Source: an uncultured Eubacteriales bacterium
GTDB lineage: Bacteria > Bacillota > Clostridia > Oscillospirales > Acutalibacteraceae
Direction: 5' to 3'
Assembly: GCA_910584745.1 (NCBI GenBank)
Contig: CAJUDG010000001.1
Coordinates: forward strand, 1 to 64,000
DNA length: 64,000 bases
Shown: positions 1 through 7,835 of the stretch, in pieces
How the letters are laid out: every line of letters begins with the position of its first letter
Position numbering within the stretch: position 1 is the stretch's first letter
Program-made: the position numbers and the translations under genes
Notes under the pieces: generated by a model
What the model was told of the DNA's origin: nothing
What the model saw: the letters and a program-made list of their open reading frames with translations, nothing else
Database searches by the model: none

Positions 1-2
1 AA

Positions 3-47
3 ATCCGCGCCACGGGTGAATGTGTCGCTATTGAGTGGAAAATCTGA
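3..47 (+). pseudogene. C-terminal end of an unidentified ORF, cut by the window edge
   Basis: An open frame enters from the left edge and ends after 14 residues with the tail GECVAIEWKI and a TGA stop. The tail resembles the end of the fragment at 1340-1525 (both carry an IEW-like strand), so both may be ends of the same kind of protein, perhaps a site-specific recombinase. That is a weak inference from very little sequence. Confidence 0.2.
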
Positions 48-213
48 CTTTCAACTATCTATCGCACTTGACTATGGGCTGTGTGCCCTTGTCAAGTAAT
101 GTTATCAGCTCCATTTGAAGCTAAATCTCAGCGTAGAACAATTCCTCTACGGGCTGGATTGTATGCCCGATGTGGAAACTGCCCTGCGCACATCTACATA
201 AGGAGCGTCGCAT

Positions 214-852
214 ATGAATCATTCCCCCAGCGTCCATCTCATTCCCGCCCTGCGGGGCAGGCCCCAGGCAGAAGCCCTTATCTCCGGCAGCGAGAACTTC
301 CCCAACATAACCGGCTGGGTGCGGTTTTACCAGACGAACGAAGGCGTTGTCGTCTATGCCGAAGTCAGCGGGCTGCCTGTTTCCGACCAGCCTTGCCAGG
401 AGAGGGTTTTCGGCTTTCATATCCATCAGGGGACGGACTGCGGCGGCAGCGGGGACGAACCGTTCCCCCACGCCATGTCCCACTATGACCCAAAGGAGTG
501 TGAGCACCCATACCACGCGGGCGATTTGCCGCCGCTGTTCGGAAACAAGGGCCTCGCGGTTTGTGCCGTTTTGACTGACCGTTTTTTGGTGGAAGATGTC
601 ATTGGGAAAGTCGTTATCATACACGACCATCCTGATGATTTCACAACACAGCTTTCCGGCAACTCCGGGACAAAAATCGCCTGCGGGGTGATCCAGAGGA
701 CAGCGAGATTTTGCGCTGGGACGCCAACACCTATGGTGTTGGCAGGGAAAGCCTCTGCGGACAGTGTCAACGCTCCATGGGCCGGTCTCGGCCTCTGGAC
801 TTTTTCGGGGCGCCTTTCTTCCTGTGTATGGATGTCTTTTCCGGCGGCTTGA
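214..852 (+). CDS. Cu/Zn superoxide dismutase family protein with aberrant C-terminal tail
   Basis: Predicted to convert superoxide to oxygen and hydrogen peroxide. All seven metal ligands of the family can be placed: His69 and His71 (FHIH), bridging His90 (SHYDP), His98, His101, Asp104 and His137, with Cys76 and Cys157 as the likely disulfide. The start follows an AAGGAG site 8 bases upstream. There is no signal peptide, as in other clostridial SodC-like proteins. The fold should end near residue 161 (ACGVIQR), but the frame runs on for about 50 residues of unrelated sequence that overlaps an opposing ORF. I infer a frameshift or deletion joint near base 695. The domain is certain; the full-length product is doubtful. 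Confidence 0.8.
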   Translation: MNHSPSVHLIPALRGRPQAEALISGSENFPNITGWVRFYQTNEGVVVYAEVSGLPVSDQPCQERVFGFHIHQGTDCGGSGDEPFPHAMSHYDPKECEHPYHAGDLPPLFGNKGLAVCAVLTDRFLVEDVIGKVVIIHDHPDDFTTQLSGNSGTKIACGVIQRTARFCAGTPTPMVLAGKASADSVNAPWAGLGLWTFSGRLSSCVWMSFPAA

Positions 853-1096
853 AGGGTACGCCGTCAAACATCAGCGGCTTTTTCAAAACAAGGTCTGATA
901 GTGTGCCACTTTGCAAAGCCGCAAATTCAGTATAATCATGCACGCTGAGATAGCCGCAGCGCACCATTTCCTCCTGGCTCAAGACATACCCATCGCTGCC
1001 TGACAAAAAATGAAACAGCTTTTGGTTCATGGAAACAAAGCGCAGGCTGCCGTCGGAATTATCATAGTAAGCGGTGTGTTCAGCCGGGATATTCAT
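767..1096 (-). CDS. Hypothetical protein, about 109 aa, possibly truncated
   Basis: I do not recognise this protein. It opens with MNIPAEHTAYYDNSDGSLRF and has a plausible soluble N-terminal 80 residues. It ends in a basic tail (KKGAPKKSRGRDRPMER) that looks like read-out from a damaged end. Its 3' end overlaps the abnormal tail of the opposing SodC gene, which suggests that both were damaged by one rearrangement. Low confidence that it is functional. Confidence 0.4.
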   Translation of the reverse strand: MNIPAEHTAYYDNSDGSLRFVSMNQKLFHFLSGSDGYVLSQEEMVRCGYLSVHDYTEFAALQSGTLSDLVLKKPLMFDGVPFKPPEKTSIHRKKGAPKKSRGRDRPMER

Positions 1097-1148
1097 TCAC
1101 TTCCTTCGCTCTCTGCTTCTCTATTTCTTTTTGCTAAAGCTTTTTCAT

Positions 1149-1169
1149 CCCCCCGGTATAACCGGGGGG
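1149..1169 (+). terminator. Rho-independent-type hairpin
   Basis: A perfect 9-bp GC-rich stem (CCCCCCGGT/ACCGGGGGG) has a 3-base loop and is followed by TTATTTT. It is oriented to stop plus-strand transcription from the SodC side. Confidence 0.6.
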
Positions 1170-1198
1170 TTATTTTCGCTAAAGCAGCCAATGCGAAC

Positions 1199-1223
1199 GG
1201 GGCCAAAACCTTATTTTGGCCCC
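1199..1223. terminator. Perfect 10-bp inverted repeat
   Basis: GGGGCCAAAA pairs with TTTTGGCCCC across a 5-base loop. It is symmetrical enough to stop transcription in either direction and is the second of three hairpins within 150 bases. Confidence 0.5.
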
Positions 1224-1256
1224 GCTCCTGTTACTTCTTCCTCCTTTCCCTGTCAC

Positions 1257-1296
1257 AAAAAAACGCCGCCCTTTTTACAGCCGGGCAGCGTTTTTG
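1257..1296. terminator. Bidirectional terminator hairpin
   Basis: ACGC-C-GCCC at 1263-1271 pairs with GGGC-A-GCGT at 1283-1291 with one mismatch. The stem is flanked by A7 on the left and T5 on the right, giving a U-tract on both strands. Confidence 0.5.
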
Positions 1297-1339
1297 GTAG
1301 GTTGACAGTCCATTTTGTTGTTGTTTATCATGTTTCCCT

Positions 1340-1525
1340 TTGTCAAGCGTTGTAAGGGATGATGTTTTTATTGAAAAATTCAAAGGCCTTTTTGAAGCAG
1401 GCAATGTCCCGGACAATATGCTCAGGGATTTGCAGAAAGCGGTAAGAGTGTTTCCCGGAGGGCGTATGGTCATTGAGTGGAACTATGCCGACGCTTTCAT
1501 GATGAAACCTGATATCAATCTATGA
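1340..1525 (+). pseudogene. C-terminal fragment, possibly of a site-specific recombinase
   Basis: About 60 residues with no ribosome-binding site. The part from FIEKFKGLFEAG onward reads like the last helix and strand of a larger protein (VFPGGRMVIEWNYADAF). A predicted beta strand carrying an IEW motif close to the stop is reminiscent of the C-terminal ends of large serine recombinases. That is an impression rather than a proven match. With the fragments at 3-47 and 1651-1929 it marks the first 2 kb as mobile-element debris. Confidence 0.3.
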
Positions 1526-1650
1526 AATACGTCTTGACCCAATGCTTACAATCGCCGCTGGGCTTCTAGCTTTTCAGACAGTCCACCATGACACTGTAAA
1601 GCTTATCCAAGCGGCATAGTCCTATATGCTCATGACCTTAAACATGGCGC

Positions 1651-1929
1651 TTATGACCCTGCTCCCGGTGAACAGGTAAGCAATGTTCTTTTCAAGCTAA
1701 AACGGCCGGGAGGATTGGCTCGCAGAATGAAGCTGCTGCCGATACTGTCCATGAGCATTTGCGTATACTCAGTGTCACAGTCCACGACACCGTTTTTAAC
1801 GTACCTCAGTCGGAACTTTTGTACCAGTACACAAGCTATCATATCGGCGCACTCGCTGTCGCTGGCCATGACCTGCAGCTCGTCCGAAATCTGATGGGCG
1901 AACTCGTGGCGGGACTTGCTCCTGCATTT
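1651..1929 (-). pseudogene. Unrecognised ORF fragment without a start
   Basis: The frame is open from a stop at 1930-1932 down to 1651 and codes for about 92 residues (KSRHEFAHQISDELQVMASD and onward). The amino-acid composition looks natural. There is no good start with a Shine-Dalgarno sequence, and the last residues (LTCSPGAGS) look like read-out. I do not recognise the family. It is probably a gene remnant. Confidence 0.25.
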
Positions 1930-1977
1930 CTAAGCCTTTTACGGACGTTTCTTTTTCATTTGACCAGCATTTACGAT

Positions 1978-2883
1978 TTATGCCATATCAGGCTTTTCCT
2001 GGTCCCATGCCCTCAATATTGCCCGTATCCCTGCCTCAAACGAAACCTTTGGAGCCCACCCCAGCCTCCGCCGGGCCCTAGAAATATCCGCCCACAAACC
2101 GGGCGGCGGAGAAGCCGAAGAGAAGGCACCGAATAGCAGTGGGCTATTGGTTTCAGTAATGTCCGCCATCTGTTCAATGTATTCCCGCAGGGGCCGGGAA
2201 ATACCGCTGGCAATGTTATAGCAGCCATTCGGACAGCTTTCCATGCAGCTGCGAAAAAAAGCCTCTGCCGCATCGGAAATATAGAGATAGTCCCAGCGCT
2301 GGGTTCCTTGCGTGAACCGGCAAGGAGCATTTTTCATCATATTGCGCAGAGTGGATGAAATCATGGTATCCTCCGCATCTCCCGGACCGAATAGGCTGAA
2401 GACGCGAAGCTCAATGCAGGACGCGCCATATTGAGCGCAGAGTTCGGAGGCCTCCTGGAAAAACTGAAATTTTGCTTTGCCATAGGCCGTGTCAGGCTTA
2501 CACTCCGTTTCCTCTGTGACCTGCCCTTGCTGTAGTCCGTATTCCGCTTGTGATCCCGCAATAATAATCCTCCTGCACCCTGCCTGGAGCATAGACTCCA
2601 CCCCCTGGGAAGAATACAGTGTATTCTTCCTCTGAAGGTCCCGGTCTGCACGCAGTTTTCCCCTTGTACCTGCCCATGCCAGATGGACAAAGCAGTCGCA
2701 GCCACCTATACGCTTGCCCAGGGTTTTATAGTCCTCCAGTGCCGCGGGCAAGACCTCGTTCTTGCTCCATGTGCCGCTATGCTCAGGTCTTGTTACCAAA
2801 ATGGTCTCCCAGCCCTCGGCCCGTACCCGCCGGACAAGAGCCTGGCCAATAAATCCCGCTGCGCCGGTGATCACGACTTTCAC
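1978..2883 (-). CDS. NAD(P)-dependent SDR reductase/epimerase, YerF-like by context
   Basis: A 301-residue extended short-chain dehydrogenase. It has the nucleotide-binding GAAGFIG at residues 7-13 and a catalytic set Ser111, Tyr134 and Lys138 (YGKAK). I chose the GTG start at 2883 because it overlaps the upstream stop (GTGA), lies 10 bases after GGAGG and begins directly at the Rossmann strand. In Yersinia, YerF reduces the keto group of the two-carbon branch that YerE adds to the CDP sugar. Its place as last gene after a YerE-like enzyme suggests the same role here. The SDR fold is certain; the substrate is inferred from neighbours only. Confidence 0.8.
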   Translation of the reverse strand: MKVVITGAAGFIGQALVRRVRAEGWETILVTRPEHSGTWSKNEVLPAALEDYKTLGKRIGGCDCFVHLAWAGTRGKLRADRDLQRKNTLYSSQGVESMLQAGCRRIIIAGSQAEYGLQQGQVTEETECKPDTAYGKAKFQFFQEASELCAQYGASCIELRVFSLFGPGDAEDTMISSTLRNMMKNAPCRFTQGTQRWDYLYISDAAEAFFRSCMESCPNGCYNIASGISRPLREYIEQMADITETNSPLLFGAFSSASPPPGLWADISRARRRLGWAPKVSFEAGIRAILRAWDQEKPDMA

Positions 2884-4613
2884 AGCGTCTCTTCCTCCCC
2901 ACGGCATATCTTTTCCAGCTTTTCCAGCAGTTCCTCAGAAAGAGGCGGCTCCTGCAGATGAATGGGCCGGTTCATCCCCAACTTGGGAGTCACATGAGTA
3001 TTTGAAGGAAGGGGTACTTCCAAAAACGCCGGCTCTCTATCTGAAAAGACAGATGCCAGTTCCCTTGCCTCCGGTGAGACAACCCGGATGCCGTAGGCTT
3101 GAACAATACGGGTGAAATCAGGAACAGAATAACCTTTTTCTTCCTCTGTCTGCGCATAGTTTGAGGAAAAGTACATCTCCTGAAAATGATGGATCATACC
3201 AAGAGCGCGGTTGTTCAGCAGAATAATTTTAACCGGCAGTTTTTCACGTGCAATAAACTGTAGCTCCTGTATGTTCATCTGGAAGCCTCCGTCCCCGCAA
3301 ATGCAAAAAGCCGGCCCCCCGCTGGCCAAAGCTGCGCCTATTGCGGCAGGAAGACTGTAGCCCATAGCTCCCATGCCCCCGGAAAACAGGACCCGCTGCC
3401 CCTTTTTCACCCGTAGGCTTTGGGCAGACCATACTTGGTTCTGGCCTACATCTACGGTAATGACCGCTTTTTCTGGAAAAAGCGCCGAGAGTTTTTCCAA
3501 TGCCTTCGCTCCCGGTTCCTTTTCATCTACCCGGGCCAGTGTCCGGCTCAGAGCATGGCAACAGTTCCGCCAGTGAGAAAACTCCCAAGCTCCTTTCCGT
3601 GCCTCCTGAGAGAGGGCCGGCAGCAGCGATTCCAGGGGAACCTGGTAAGAGCATTGGCCGCTGTGGACAGAATACTCCAGCTCCGCCGGATCGAGATCTA
3701 CTCGCAAAAGCTTCGCGCCGGGGGCGAATATACTGCGATTCACGCCGGTCTGACGGCAGTCCAGCCGGCTCCCCAAGGACAAAATGCAGTCGCTGTGGTT
3801 GACGACGTAATTGGCCTGTCTTGACCCATAGGCTCCGATCATACCATATCGTTCCGGCCAATCGCTGGGGACCAGATCCATTCCGTTCATGCTGGTCACC
3901 ACCGGCAGTCCTGCTGTATGAATAAAGTCAAGGAAATCATTCTCCTTTTTGGAGCTATGAATTCCGTGACCTGCCAAAACGACTGGACGTTTGGCAGCCT
4001 GAAGGGCTGATATAAGTTCTCTGGCCGCATACTCTGCATCTTCTTGAACAAAAGGCGTATCCGAGCCCGGTACGGGAATCGCCCTTATTTCCAATTCGTC
4101 TCTGGAAATATTCATGGGGATATCCAGAAGAACCGGACCCGGCCGTCCCTCCATGGCGGTGCGGAATCCATGCTCCAGTGCCTGAGGAAGCTCACTGGCA
4201 GAACGGACCGAGAACGCCAGCTTTGTTATGGGTCTGGCCATTGGGATAATATCCGTTTCCTGAAATCCTCTTTGCCGGACGCCCATCTCTCCCCTTTGCT
4301 CGTAAGTGTTTACCTGTCCTGTGATAAATACGCAGGGCAGGGAGTCGAAGTAGGCGCAGGCAATCCCTGTCAACAGATTGGTGGCCCCTGGACCGCTGGT
4401 GGCATAGGCCACGCCAGGCAGACCGGTGATCTCCGCCCAGCCGCAGGCAGCCATAGCGCTTGCCTGTTCGTGATAATTTACATGGGCCCTGATCTTCCCC
4501 TTATATCGGTCCAGTGAATCCATCAGGTGCGTGACCATCCCGCCGGGATAACCGAAAACATCATGAATCCCATGCTGGATCAGAAATTCCACAATATAGT
4601 CTGAGGCTTTCAT
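2880..4613 (-). CDS. Thiamine-diphosphate enzyme of the acetolactate synthase family, YerE-like
   Basis: A 577-residue three-domain ThDP enzyme with the catalytic glutamate at residue 49 (YHEQASAMAA). The ThDP/Mg motif starts at GDG 440-442 and ends at Asn467-Asn468. It resembles the IlvB large subunit, but no small subunit (ilvH) or other branched-chain amino-acid gene is nearby. Instead it sits between rfbH and an SDR. In Yersinia pseudotuberculosis, YerE is an acetolactate-synthase homologue that transfers an acetyl unit from pyruvate to C4 of CDP-3,6-dideoxy-4-keto-glucose. That role fits this position. The AAGGGGG site 13 bases upstream supports the start. A true acetolactate synthase is less likely. 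Confidence 0.8.
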   Translation of the reverse strand: MKASDYIVEFLIQHGIHDVFGYPGGMVTHLMDSLDRYKGKIRAHVNYHEQASAMAACGWAEITGLPGVAYATSGPGATNLLTGIACAYFDSLPCVFITGQVNTYEQRGEMGVRQRGFQETDIIPMARPITKLAFSVRSASELPQALEHGFRTAMEGRPGPVLLDIPMNISRDELEIRAIPVPGSDTPFVQEDAEYAARELISALQAAKRPVVLAGHGIHSSKKENDFLDFIHTAGLPVVTSMNGMDLVPSDWPERYGMIGAYGSRQANYVVNHSDCILSLGSRLDCRQTGVNRSIFAPGAKLLRVDLDPAELEYSVHSGQCSYQVPLESLLPALSQEARKGAWEFSHWRNCCHALSRTLARVDEKEPGAKALEKLSALFPEKAVITVDVGQNQVWSAQSLRVKKGQRVLFSGGMGAMGYSLPAAIGAALASGGPAFCICGDGGFQMNIQELQFIAREKLPVKIILLNNRALGMIHHFQEMYFSSNYAQTEEEKGYSVPDFTRIVQAYGIRVVSPEARELASVFSDREPAFLEVPLPSNTHVTPKLGMNRPIHLQEPPLSEELLEKLEKICRGEEETL

Positions 4614-4633
4614 AGGTTTTTATGCCCCCTTGG

Positions 4634-5965
4634 TTACAGCCGCAGTCCTTCCTTTACTGTCTCGGCCATATAGTTCAGCATTTCTTCCGTCATGCCTGGA
4701 TAAACGCCCAGCCAGAACGTATCGTTCACGATCCGGTCTGTGTTGGTCAGTTCCCCCACTACCCGGTAGCCGGCGCCGGATCTTCTCAGTTGGTCAAAGC
4801 ATGGATGCAGCAACAGGTTGCCCGAAAAGAGCATCCTGGTCTGTACGCCCTTTTTCTCCAAATGCTCCACAACCTTTTCCCGGCTGATTCCCTCCCGCAC
4901 CGTCAGCAGAAATCCAAACCAGCTGGGCCATGCCTCGTCCTCTTTGTATGGGAGAACCAGACGGTCCTCTTCGTCAGCTAGGGCGTCCCGAAGGAACTGC
5001 CAGTTATCCCGGCGCTTTTCAATAAATCCCTCTAACTTTTCCAGTTGGGCGCAGCCCACCGCTGCCTGCATATCAGTGACCTTCAGGTTGTAACCCAAAT
5101 GTGAGTATACATATTTGTGGTCGTATCCGCGGGGCAGTTCGCCATACCGACCGGCAAACCGCATCCCGCAGGTATCGTCAGCGCCTGGAGGACAGACGCA
5201 GTCCCGGCCCCAATCCCGCATAGAAAATATAATGCGGCCAAGCAGATCATCGTTGGTATAAACTGCTCCGCCCTCCCCCATGGTAATATGGTGCGCAGGA
5301 TAAAAGCTGGATGTGCCGATATCACCGATCGTCCCGGTTTTCTGGAAAGCGCCATCCATATTATAGGCCGCTCCCAAGGCATCACAGTTGTCCTCAATCA
5401 GCCACAGCCCGTGCTTTTGACAAAAGCTTTTCACAGCCCGCAGGTCAAATGGGTTTCCCAGGGTGTGGGCCAAAAATACGCATTTCGTTTTTTCTGAAAG
5501 CGCCTTCTCCAGCATAGAAACATCTATATTGTACGTACCAAGCTTCACATCAACAAAAACCGGTACCGCGCCATATTGCAAAATAGGCGAAACACTGGTG
5601 GGGAAAGCTGCCGCCACACAGATCACTTCATCACCCCTTTGAATAGCGCGCTCCTTCAGAAGAGGTGAGGTAAGGGCCATGAAGGCCAGAAGGTTTGCCG
5701 ACGAGCCAGAGTTTACTGCGGCCACATGCTTTACGCCTAAAAAGGCCCCCAGGCCCTGCTCAAACTGTGCACAGTACCGCCCCGCCGTAAGCCAGAATTC
5801 CAGGGCGGAGTCCACAAGGTTGATACGCTCCTGCTCATCGTAAACCCGGCGGCAGTAAGGGATCCGCTGCCCTGGCTGAAAGGGCTTGACCGTATCTTGC
5901 TCTGCCTGATGGTATTCCCTCACGAGTGAAATGATTTCCTGTCTGATCTCGTCTTTTGTCCGCAT
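4634..5965 (-). CDS. rfbH: CDP-4-keto-6-deoxyglucose-3-dehydrase (E1), RfbH/DdhC-type
   Basis: A 443-residue aminotransferase-fold protein that catalyses C3 deoxygenation of CDP-4-keto-6-deoxyglucose, using PMP and a [2Fe-2S] cluster. The diagnostic motif FYPAHHITMGEGG is present. His225 replaces the PLP lysine found in aminotransferases, so the enzyme cannot bind PLP as an aldimine. Cluster cysteines are Cys194, Cys256, Cys258 and Cys266; the C-X1-C-X7-C part is exact. The spacer between the first two is 61 residues rather than the 57 I recall for Yersinia E1. The start at 5965 lies 12 bases after the rfbG stop; an in-frame extension to 5992 is possible but would overlap rfbG. Confidence 0.92.
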   Translation of the reverse strand: MRTKDEIRQEIISLVREYHQAEQDTVKPFQPGQRIPYCRRVYDEQERINLVDSALEFWLTAGRYCAQFEQGLGAFLGVKHVAAVNSGSSANLLAFMALTSPLLKERAIQRGDEVICVAAAFPTSVSPILQYGAVPVFVDVKLGTYNIDVSMLEKALSEKTKCVFLAHTLGNPFDLRAVKSFCQKHGLWLIEDNCDALGAAYNMDGAFQKTGTIGDIGTSSFYPAHHITMGEGGAVYTNDDLLGRIIFSMRDWGRDCVCPPGADDTCGMRFAGRYGELPRGYDHKYVYSHLGYNLKVTDMQAAVGCAQLEKLEGFIEKRRDNWQFLRDALADEEDRLVLPYKEDEAWPSWFGFLLTVREGISREKVVEHLEKKGVQTRMLFSGNLLLHPCFDQLRRSGAGYRVVGELTNTDRIVNDTFWLGVYPGMTEEMLNYMAETVKEGLRL

Positions 5966-5976
5966 TGTCACTTTTC

Positions 5977-7041
5977 TCAGAATCCTTCCCAATAATCGTT
6001 GATCTGCCGGTCCATTTCCTCTGCTATGTCACCGCCGGAAAGCCAGCATTCCGTCCACGCCGCCGTCTGCTGCACAGCCTTCTCCACACTCCACCGGGGC
6101 CTCCAGCCGAACACAGCCTTTACCCTGGAGCAGTCCAATTTCAAAAAGCTGTCCTCATGTGGCGCACCCGGCTCTGTTCGATTTTCCCAGGTCAAGCCGC
6201 GGCCCCAGGCTTGACAGAACAGTTCCACCAGCCGGCCCGTTGGCACACAGTCCTGGTCCTCGGGCCCTACATTATACCAGCCGGCGGCACTGCGGTCCTC
6301 ATACTGCCGCTGGGCGATCATCAAATAGGCAAATAGTGCCTCCAGTACATGCTGGTATGGCCGAACAGAGTAAGGGTTACGCACAATCACCGGCCTGCCG
6401 GCCTGCGCCGCCCGCACACAATCCGGCAGAATGCGGTCATTGGCAAAATCTCCGCCGCCAATCACATTGCCGGCCCTGGCAGTGGATACTGCGGGGCCTT
6501 GTGCAAAAAAGCTGCTTACATAGCCGTGAGTAACCAGTTCTGCACAGGATTTGGAGTTGGAGTATGGGTCATGGCCGCCCAACGAGTCGTTCTCACGATA
6601 GCCCCAGCTCCATCCCTTGTTTTCATAGACCTTATCAGTGGTGATTATCACCACTGACTTTACAGGTACCTGTAAAGTTCGAATACACTCTAGAATATTC
6701 ACTGTGCCCATCACATTTGTCTCATAGGTCCCTGTCGGATCCTTATAGCTGTCCCGCACAATGGGCTGCGCTGCCAGGTGGAAGACGATTTCCGGGGAGG
6801 ACTGGCAAAATGCCCTTTCCAGCTCCTGGCGGTCCCGCACATCGCCGGTCACGGAATTTATGCGTCCGCTAAGCCCCGCAAGGGCGAACAGACTGGGCTC
6901 TGTAGGTGCGGGCAAAGCGTATCCGGTAACCAGCGCCCCCGCATTTGCCAATATCCTGCATAGCCAACTGCCTTTGAAGCCTGTATGCCCTGTTATGAAC
7001 ACTCGCTTTCCTCTAAAAAAGCCCGGGTCAACTAATTTCAT
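5977..7041 (-). CDS. rfbG: CDP-glucose 4,6-dehydratase
   Basis: A 354-residue extended SDR converting CDP-D-glucose to CDP-4-keto-6-deoxy-D-glucose. Visible landmarks are the NAD site GHTGFKG at 18-24, the active-site TTDK around 134-137 (TTDKVYE), and Tyr160 with Lys164 (YSNSK). The length is close to characterised RfbG proteins (about 357). I chose the ATG at 7041, three bases after the rfbF stop, because it places the first strand (GKRVFITG) correctly. The longer frame would add 29 residues overlapping rfbF. Second step of the CDP-deoxyhexose pathway, co-transcribed with rfbF and rfbH. Confidence 0.93.
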   Translation of the reverse strand: MKLVDPGFFRGKRVFITGHTGFKGSWLCRILANAGALVTGYALPAPTEPSLFALAGLSGRINSVTGDVRDRQELERAFCQSSPEIVFHLAAQPIVRDSYKDPTGTYETNVMGTVNILECIRTLQVPVKSVVIITTDKVYENKGWSWGYRENDSLGGHDPYSNSKSCAELVTHGYVSSFFAQGPAVSTARAGNVIGGGDFANDRILPDCVRAAQAGRPVIVRNPYSVRPYQHVLEALFAYLMIAQRQYEDRSAAGWYNVGPEDQDCVPTGRLVELFCQAWGRGLTWENRTEPGAPHEDSFLKLDCSRVKAVFGWRPRWSVEKAVQQTAAWTECWLSGGDIAEEMDRQINDYWEGF

Positions 7042-7043
7042 AT

Positions 7044-7820
7044 TCACCAAACCTTCCAGGGCGCTCGGTCTTCCGCCCACATCTTTTCCAGCATTTCCTT
7101 TTCCCGCACAGTGTCCATGCACTGCCAAAAGCCCGTATGCTTATAGGCCATCAGCTGTCCGTCCCTCGCCGCCCGTTCCAGGGGGGCGCGCTCCAATATG
7201 GTGCTGTCACCCTCTATGTAGTCGATAAACTCAGGCTGGCACACCATGTAACCGATATTGATCAGGTTGCCATCGCCCTGGATCTTTTCCCGGAACTCCC
7301 GGATGCTGCCGTCTGCACCCACATCCAGCACGCCGAAACGCTGACCCATATTGTAAGCCGAAATGGTCACCAGCCTTTTATGGGAGCGGTGAAACTCCAC
7401 CAGCCGGGCAATGTTCAGATCTGCCACCCCGTCGCCGTAAGTGAGTAAAAAAGGGGCCCCGCCAAGGTGTTCACGCACCCGCTTCAGCCGGCCGCCGGTC
7501 ATGGTGTTCAGACCGGTATCCACCACTGTCACCCGCCAGGGTTCGGCTGTGTTCCTGTGTACGATCATCTCGTTTTTGCCATTGGTAAAATCAAATGTAA
7601 TATCAGAAGTATGCAGGAAATAATCGGCAAAATACTCCTTGATTACATGCTGCTTATATCCCGCGCAGATAATAAAATCATTAAAGCCATAATGGCTGTA
7701 CAGCTTCATAATATGCCAGAGGATCGGCATACCGCCCAGTTCAACCATGGGCTTGGGTTTGAACTGGCTTTCTTCTGAGATCCGGGTGCCGAAGCCGCCG
7801 GCTAAAATAATAACCTTCAT
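7044..7820 (-). CDS. rfbF: Glucose-1-phosphate cytidylyltransferase
   Basis: A 258-residue nucleotidyltransferase that makes CDP-glucose from CTP and glucose 1-phosphate, the committed entry to CDP-dideoxyhexoses. The signature is the N-terminal AGGFGTR at residues 7-13 followed by KPKPMVELGGMPILWHIM, both typical of RfbF rather than the RfbA or GalU groups. The ATG at 7820 follows an AAGGA site about 11 bases upstream; a TTG codon immediately before it is an alternative start. It is the second gene of the operon, 15 bases after the glycosyltransferase. Confidence 0.93.
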   Translation of the reverse strand: MKVIILAGGFGTRISEESQFKPKPMVELGGMPILWHIMKLYSHYGFNDFIICAGYKQHVIKEYFADYFLHTSDITFDFTNGKNEMIVHRNTAEPWRVTVVDTGLNTMTGGRLKRVREHLGGAPFLLTYGDGVADLNIARLVEFHRSHKRLVTISAYNMGQRFGVLDVGADGSIREFREKIQGDGNLINIGYMVCQPEFIDYIEGDSTILERAPLERAARDGQLMAYKHTGFWQCMDTVREKEMLEKMWAEDRAPWKVW

Positions 7821-7835
7821 CAAGTAAACACATCC

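Noticed and set aside
2880..4613. True anabolic acetolactate synthase (ilvB)
   Set aside because: No ilvH, ilvC or leader is near, and the gene overlaps a sugar SDR and follows rfbH. The YerE-like reading fits better, though sequence alone cannot exclude IlvB.
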